In this document: positions 57,561 through 64,000 of the stretch, piece after piece | Position numbering within the stretch: the stretch's first letter is position 1 | Layout of the letters: each line of letters opens with the position of its first letter | Assembly (NCBI GenBank): GCA_009760855.2 | Contig: WPIO01000009.1 | Span: forward strand, 5,290,501-5,354,500 | DNA length: 64,000 bases | From: Cristatella mucedo | Taxonomy: Eukaryota; Bryozoa; Phylactolaemata; Cristatellidae | Direction of reading: 5' to 3' | Program-made: the position numbers and the translations under genes | Notes under the pieces: model-generated | What the model saw: only the letters and a program-made list of their open reading frames with translations | Database searches by the model: none | Told to the model about the DNA's origin: nothing

Positions 57561-58364
57561 TAATGATATGTTATTTATTATTTCCATCCTGATCATTTTA
57601 AAGCCCAGTTTCCTATGTGAGAATCACTGATCACTGATCACATCACTGATTAGAGAATTTTTGTACTGAAGTGCTTCCAATTGATTAATTTACTTATAGC
57701 GTGAAAGAATTTTACCATGAAGATAAATAAGGAGAAAAGTTCTGGCAGAATTCTTAAATGGGTCAAATTAATCGCTTCAGGGTATTTCTCGAATTAATTT
57801 TGGGGTTTTGTGCAGGATTATCATGACAACTTTTTGAGCTTTCATTTTTAAGGTCCGACTTCATCAGGTATTCTTAGCAGCGAATGGTTCTCGGTGACAA
57901 ATACAGCCGTATATTTTGAAAGGCCACGTGATGGCAAGGGCTGAACCTTTTTTTATACCGAAAACTAAAATAAAACTTTGGATTTCAGTGAAATCGTACG
58001 CTCAGTTTCGCGTAACGTAACTTAATAGCGTGCAGATTATTCCGGCCCCGGCACTAGGGTCATACTCAAAGTAGCGGTATTCTGATAGAAAAGTCCTTAG
58101 CCAAGTGCTCCCCACGAACTTTTGACCTCTATCCCTAGCATATTTAAATCTCCTGCAACAAAGTATTGCACCGAAAACTAAACTAATTAGGAGACCACGA
58201 TTACTGTGAGACTCAATGGGATATTCGCGTTAAAGTTTAAGCGATGATCGAAAACGGCCATTTTCTATTTTGCGACCTAAATTTGCGTGTCCGATCATTC
58301 AATGGAGAACCTGAAATTTCTCGAAAGCTAGTATCCATTCAGTGTGGCGAACGACCAGCTCTTT
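57561..58364. other. AT-rich intergenic, nothing recognised
   Basis: No gene or known element was recognised. Confidence 0.35.
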
Positions 58365-58600
58365 TAGATTGGTTTCGCACCTGCATAACTTGAAATCCGT
58401 TGGAGACCTTGCCTTCAGCAATTGTGCTTTCAAAGCCCGGAACTAACTACCGATGGACATCACGTTCTTTCCTGACTTGACAGCATTCTAAAGGAAGCTA
58501 TACACCTCCCTGTTCCTCACAGCCTTTCACCAGTCTGAGTAAAAATTTCTTAGTGTCATTGCCTAATACAAAACTGCCCATGTCATTACTAGGAGAAAGA
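58365..58600 (+). mobile_element. diverged LINE A-like coding end
   Basis: ACTTGAAATCCGTTGGAGAC, CAAAGCCCGGAACTAACTAC and TGACAGCATTCTAAAGGAAG follow the family A order with stops. Confidence 0.6.
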
Positions 58601-59500
58601 GCGATGGGCTTTGTTTGCTTCGCACCAGCGAGCTTGTCTGTTTTAGTGCTTTGAGTGTTTACCGATGTGCAACCAGTACACGTGACTTACCAGGGGTCTC
58701 ATTGATCAGTGGCCACGATTGTCTCCTTTCGTGCTTTTTATGCTTGTCCCTGCATAATGCATAGGTGTTCTACATACTTGCCTAAGCTTACCTTGCCCAG
58801 TATCTAGCTTGTCAGTAACTCACGATAATTGGCAATACCTACATTCGTCAACCTTTATAATTTTGAACGGGAGTAAGACAGTCAGTAAACACAAGTCACT
58901 AACATAACTTCTACGTTGGGCTTTTCGTGATTTTTATAGACGGTACAGCTATTATGAGTTTCTCGTCATACACTTTGATGGCATAATTTACTAACGTAAA
59001 TATTTATTAAAAACATACATACCTAGTGAATAAAACTGAGCATTGAACTATGCTTTGCAATAATGAAATAGTGGCGAGCATTTTATTGATCATCGCTATT
59101 TAATTATTTATGTGGAATCGATAGAAACGAAGAGCCTTACCGGGACAGTCAGTTTTAGCAATCGTCTGACAGTCGGCGTGTCGTTGTAGCTGTGCCAATG
59201 CACGGTTAGAGGCCTATGTGTACTGTCTTAGATTTTCTACGTAAACTAAAATGCAAGTTCCTGCAATTAGGAGCACACATTTTTATTTCGGTTTGATACA
59301 TTTTGCTGTATATGTCATCAAACGTCCCTGAGCTTTATTTTCCGCAATGTGGACATGTACATCAAATGTGTGCAGTCGAAATCAGAAATTTTTCTACAGT
59401 CAATTAAAGGGAGCAGAGCTGAACTCGCATTTCAAATTTCACTCCGATACACGAAGCATTGGCCGAGTTATAGATTTTACAAGGCACAAACCTGCACTCT
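58601..59500. other. intergenic, nothing recognised
   Basis: No recognised gene. 59418-59480 weakly resembles 14230-14290. Confidence 0.3.
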
Positions 59501-59504
59501 AATG

Positions 59505-61045
59505 TATTCATTAATAAATGTGTGTAGCGCCCTCATAGAGCTGCAACTCTTTCTAAGCACTTTACAGATGCTGTATAGAAAGCATTACCAAATTATTGGT
59601 TATAACATCCTCAAATAGAAGGCATAGTGTAAGCAGGTATACGCACACGAAGAACAAACCACGAAGAACCACCAAATGCTGTAAAAAATACATGTGCATT
59701 TTAAGCTTATTTTCAAATGCCGTCATGTCAGGGTCCGTTGTGATGTTGTCAGTAGTGTGTTTTTCAGGCGTTGCGAGATATGAACTAAAGGCGTGGTCAC
59801 CAACGGCTTTCAGGTTCGTGCGAGGTATTGCTAAACGATTCGAGTCAAAATAGCGGCTTGTACGATCTTTTTGCCTGGTGGGGAGTGGTTCGTATAGGTA
59901 GGCTGGAGCCAGAGAATGAAGGAACCTAAAGGTAAGTGACAGAGCCTTGAAGTCGATACGCTGCTTGACTGCACTGCAATAGTGCAGGTCCTATCTCAGT
60001 GGAAGAGGTGCAGGTGGGCCAGAAGTGGTGTGATGTGGCAGCTGTGACGCTCACGACAGATGAGCCTAGCTGCAGAGTTTTGCAGCAGCTGTAAGCGCCT
60101 GATTGCACAGGTCGGTGGACCAGAAAGCAGTGAGTTACAAAAGTCCAGACGGGATGCCACAAATGCATTGACCAATTTAGATGTGGTATCCCTGTCTAAA
60201 CAAGTCCGAACTTTAGCAATGTCATGTAGCTGAAAGTAGGCAGACTTAACTGTGAATCTGATGTGGTCGCCTAATTAAAAGTCACTTTGGAACAGGACAC
60301 CTAGATTTCGTGCAGATTCGACGGAAAATATGCTGGTGGGGCCGATTTTGAGTGTTAGGTTTTCCAATTTCTGAATCCTACTTGGTTTGCCCAGAACTAG
60401 TAAGTTGGCTTTGTCGTCATTCCATTTAAGAAAGTTGGCTGCCATCCAGATACGGATGTCATCAATACATACAGCAAAGGTGTCTAGAGAATTTGACTTG
60501 ATCGAGGTCTGACAGGAATCAACGCAAAGGTAAAACTGAGTGTCATTTACATAGAAGTGAAAGCTTAGATTGAGCTCAGCGATCACATCGGCAAGAGGGA
60601 CAGTATAAACTGTGAAAAGAAGCGGGCCGAGCGCAGAGCTTCCCTGAGGTATCCCGTGCGTAAGCGGTTCCTTGGATGATCTCTGTCCGTTCACAACAAT
60701 ACTCTAGAGTATCCCGCTGAGATAGGACTTGAACCATCGTAGTGCAGCGCCAGTGATGCCCAGGCGAGATTTGAGACGAGCAAGACGGACTTTGTCATCA
60801 ACAGTATCGAATGCTACCGGAAGATTAAGCCAAAGGACTTTTTCATCAACAGTATTAATTGCTGCCAAAAAAATTAATCCAAACAAGTAGAGACACTCCA
60901 AGTCTGAATTCCTAAGTAAGTCATTACAAATCCGAAGCAATGCCGACTCGGTGGAGTGGTTAGCTCTAAAACCAGGCCGGAACGTATCAGCAAGGTTTGA
61001 AGTTTCGGTATATGAGTAGAGCTGGTCTGCCACAACTGAACTCTT
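59505..61045 (-). mobile_element. LINE family A with upstream RT domain
   Basis: The - strand includes [20 protein letters not shown], an AFDTVDDKVRLARLKSRLGI block, NGQRSSKEPLTHGIPQGS, FHFYVNDTQFYL (YADD changed to YVND) and a degenerate coding end. A segment around the FDTVD motif is tandemly duplicated. This copy reaches furthest into the RT on the 5' side. Confidence 0.92.
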
Positions 61046-61066
61046 ACATTGAGACCCCGAAGTGAC

Positions 61067-61245
61067 GCAGCTGATCCTAATGGTGTAAGCGATAACTAAC
61101 AGCTGGACATCGTCTGCTTCTTCTTCGAAGTGATAGCCTCAGCCGCAGGCCTCAATTGTCGTCTGTGAGGCGCGGCTCATGCGGAGCGAAGGAGGGTGAC
61201 AGCAGGCGAGTGACAGCAGCCACTCCTCGAACTACACTCCAGGGA
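61067..61245 (+). repeat. unclassified dispersed repeat R2, copy 1
   Basis: Shares CAGCTGA-CCTAA-GGT, CTGCTTCTT, GAAGTGATAGCC and GCCTC-ATTGTC-GC-GTGAGG with 63363-63525 in the same order and strand. Confidence 0.75.
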
Positions 61246-61309
61246 ACGAAGCTGAATAAAAGACACAAGAATGCACATCAGAAAGCTTCACGTATGCACG
61301 TCTATCTAC

Positions 61310-61560
61310 CAACGTTCGACAAGTTGAGATATAAGTCGCACATGATGCAGATATTGGTAATTTCTTTTGTAGAAATGCTGCTCCTGGTTTACACCCGGGA
61401 TAGACGCGGTTGCATAATTACTTTTTATTTTATGCGGAAGGAGTCAGAACTTGTGACCTCAGTTCTAACACATTTTTCTTTAGAAAGGTACCCTAAACAA
61501 ATAATCCATTTTCGGGCAAATTCTACAAGTATTTTCTTGACATTCTTCATTTAAGTAGCT
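61310..61560 (+). repeat. unclassified dispersed repeat R1, copy 2
   Basis: Pairs with 14385-14635. Shared ordered blocks include AAGTCGC, GATGC, GGTACC and GGGCAAATTCT-AGTATTTTCT. Confidence 0.6.
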
Positions 61561-61619
61561 GAACTGACAACGTGATTTGTAAAGCACTTTACATCCTATT
61601 AGCAATCAAACTATGACAT

Positions 61620-62215
61620 TTGTATGGCACCCTAAGAGTTTAAAACCGCTTTCTAGGCAATTTGATTATGCTGTAAAGCAGAGCTTTTAATTTCTTAGTG
61701 ATAACAGGCATAATGTTGGCTCGCATAAGCCCACAAAAAGACTACTCACGCGAACCAAGCAAATACTGCGAGGGACAGGTGCGTTTTTCCTTTTTTTACG
61801 TAAAATTTTTAAATAACGCCAAGTCAGTGGACGTCGTGATGTTAATCGGGAGTGAGTTCCAGGCTTTAGGAAAATACATACAGAAGGCTTAGTCTCCAAA
61901 GGATTTGAGTTTAATTCAAGGCATAGCTATATGATTAAAGTCAGAAGACCCAGTGGTACGATGCCTAACCTGGATAGAAATAGTTTTGATAGGTTGGCTG
62001 AAGCAAGAGAACATCAGGAAATTAAATTTACTGACAAAACATTGAAAAAACTTATACGCGGCTTGACTTGAAGCAGGTGTAGGTGTTCGAGAAGTGGTGA
62101 AATGTGACAACTGTGACGCTCAAAAACCGACTAGCCTAGCTGCAGAGTTTTCCGCCGACTGCAAGTGCTGGATAGCTTAGGTCAGAAGACCTGCAAATAG
62201 CAAGTAACAGAATTC
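61620..62215 (-). mobile_element. LINE A-like, degenerate
   Basis: ATGGCACCCTAAGAGTTTAA and CGCTTTCTAGGCAATTTGAT, then complements of the coding end (AGTGAGTTCCAGGCTTTAGG, TCTCCAAAGGATTTGAGTTT). Confidence 0.75.
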
Positions 62216-62841
62216 ATTCAAACCCAAGATTTTTCTGAATCGCACGAAAATACCAAGTTTGCGACGTGCTGCCGGCTACCTTACGATGGCAGTCGAAGAA
62301 GTAAGAATAAATTTTGCAGTGAAGAAATTTTTTAAGTGTCACTGTCGTTGGCGAGGGAAAAGGTATCGATGGACAAGAATTGTCCAGGTGAATTCTACGG
62401 TACATAATTTCAAAGAAAAAAATACTTTAATGACAGCTTCTAAACGAAAGATTAGTAACTGCTCATTAATCGCCCTATGACGACGTGCTTAGTAAACGAG
62501 GCTGACATGGCTATAGCATTCTAGCTGGATACGAACACACAAAGTCGTACCGGGTCTTCTGGATAGCAATCTGAGTTTTGATTTTGATCTGCTGCTCGAT
62601 TAATCATTCTCAGCTCTTTTATATGGAAGACAGTGGCTGACTTTGTATGATATGTCCATGCTCACCAGCTGCAGTGATCTAGCTAGAGAGATCTCGGAGA
62701 TCATTGCAGAACCTTAGCCGGCCAGCAGATATCCGAAGAATCTTTCGGTCTTGCCTTCGATGTGAGAGGGAGACTATTATTATAAGTGGCAGAAATATCA
62801 GCACGTTGAACAGCTGTCAATTTTCAGGCGCACATCAGCAA
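62216..62841. other. intergenic, nothing recognised
   Basis: No gene or element was recognised. Confidence 0.3.
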
Positions 62842-63208
62842 GGGATTTAGAGCGGCGGATTTAGAGTGGCGGATTTAGAGCGGCGGATTTAGAGCGGCGG
62901 ATTTAGAGCGGCGGATTTAGAGCGGCGGATTTAGGGCGGCGGATTTAGAGCGGCGGATTTAGAGCGGCGGATTTAGAGCGGCGGATTTAGAGCGGCGGAT
63001 TTAGAGCGGCGGATTTAGAGCGGCGGATTTAGAGCGGCGGATTTAGAGCGGCGGATTTAGAGCGGCGGATTTAGAGCGGCGGATTTAGAGCGGCGGATTT
63101 TTAGAGCGGCGGATTTAGAGCGGCGGATTTAGAGCGGCGGATTTAGAGCGGCGGATTTAGAGCGGCGGATTTAGAGCGGCGGATTTAGAGCGGCGGATTT
63201 AGAGCGCC
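62842..63208. repeat. 14-bp satellite, about 26 copies
   Basis: GGATTTAGAGCGGC repeats almost without change. Variants are one T insertion pair near 63096, one AGTGGCGG unit and one AGGGCGG unit. There are no spacers. Confidence 0.97.
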
Positions 63209-63362
63209 GGGTGGTTGTTTTCACTGCAGCACCGCAGAGAAAAGTGGCTAGGTAGCTAATACATTATTCCAGCGTTGCGTGTTGAATTCCTCTCAGGAAG
63301 TGTTAAGCTGTGTCGTCATTCGTGACTCGGTGCTAACAAGACGACAGTGGCATCCTTCGTGG

Positions 63363-63525
63363 CAGCTGAACCTAACGGTTTAAATAGCAACTAGCGGCTG
63401 GAAGTCGCCTGCTTCTTTGAAGTGATAGCCGAAGCCACTGGCCTCCATTGTCCGCCGTGAGGAACGGCCCATGCAGGAGGCAGCGAGAAGGCGAGTCATA
63501 GCAGGCACTCGTTGAATTTCGACTG
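63363..63525 (+). repeat. unclassified dispersed repeat R2, copy 2
   Basis: Second copy of the 61067-61245 repeat, lying just after the 14-bp satellite. Confidence 0.75.
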
Positions 63526-64000
63526 CAAAACAGATTGTCGAGGTGGCCTGATTGGAAATTCGCGGCTCTAGGTGACACATTTGGTGGATAGGATTGCGTC
63601 ATGCGTGTACGACTAGAAAACATGCTCGATCCTGATCCAACAAATTAGAACGTGTTGCCAATTTCCTCTCACTAATGAAATGACACCAAAGTAGAATGCT
63701 GCAGGCTGGTCTATAGAGGCTATTTCAGTAATGTTAAAGCATGACTACAACCCAGGATGACGGTGCCTACATTGAGTAGAGCGGTTGTATTAAATGGCGC
63801 TGCTTAGTCTTAGTCCAGAGTGCACATCTACCGATAAATATGTAAGTTATGCGCAGCCTAAAGGTTTTGCCGTTAGTGTAATACCAACGAATGATTCGTG
63901 TATTTGGCACATCCACTGCTGCTATTTTACTCTTAGAAATCTTTTCGCTGATGGCATAATTATTTCTTATTAGCCCGTGTAACCTAGGTAAAATATCTGA
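63526..64000. other. window end, nothing recognised
   Basis: No gene or element was recognised. Confidence 0.3.

Noticed and set aside
62842..63208. CRISPR-like array
   Set aside because: Units are 14 bp with no spacers, in an animal genome.

Overview
This window is nuclear DNA from an animal, most likely an invertebrate. It has split genes with GT-AG introns, long introns full of retrotransposon fragments, large microsatellites, and CpG-rich islands. The lineage cannot be fixed from the sequence. The two recognisable genes are conserved across animals, and the repeats are CR1/L2-like LINEs and tRNA-derived SINEs of a kind common in many invertebrates. No bacterial genes, operons, CRISPR arrays or viral genomes were seen.

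Two protein-coding genes can be assembled exon by exon, and they lie tail to tail. On the + strand (27590-37638) is a B3GAT3-like glucuronosyltransferase, the Golgi enzyme that finishes the glycosaminoglycan-protein linkage tetrasaccharide. Four exons encode the whole catalytic domain, but the N-terminal membrane-anchor exon was not found. On the - strand (52550 down to 40058) is a complete five-exon DESI2-like PPPDE cysteine isopeptidase of 207 residues with its catalytic His and Cys. Nothing suggests that the two genes work together; they are simply neighbours.

Layout: 1-2100 is a CpG-rich start with a 29-bp minisatellite. 2180-4960 holds LINE/SINE pieces and a 470-bp hexamer array. 4960-6240 is a strong CpG island with a GCG run, followed by a nested LINE (6355-8120), CT/TA repeats and a second CpG-rich stretch (8620-9400). 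10260-10491 holds two abutting perfect hairpins. 10700-25240 is a retroelement graveyard that includes a broken Ty3/gypsy pol with two LINE insertions. 25890-26400 is a long GA repeat. 27590-37638 is the B3GAT3-like gene and 40058-52550 the DESI2-like gene, both with introns carrying LINEs, SINEs and one decayed Tc1/mariner transposase each. 52900-64000 is intergenic, with more LINE copies, two unclassified dispersed repeat families and a homogeneous 14-bp satellite.

The repeats have a readable history. LINE family A (3' end with ATT repeats) is the most abundant. LINE family B, which has a different 3' end, inserted into an A copy and into the gypsy element. A tRNA-derived SINE inserted into another A copy. 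A second, shorter SINE type appears to carry the A-type 3' tail, suggesting it borrowed the A reverse transcriptase.
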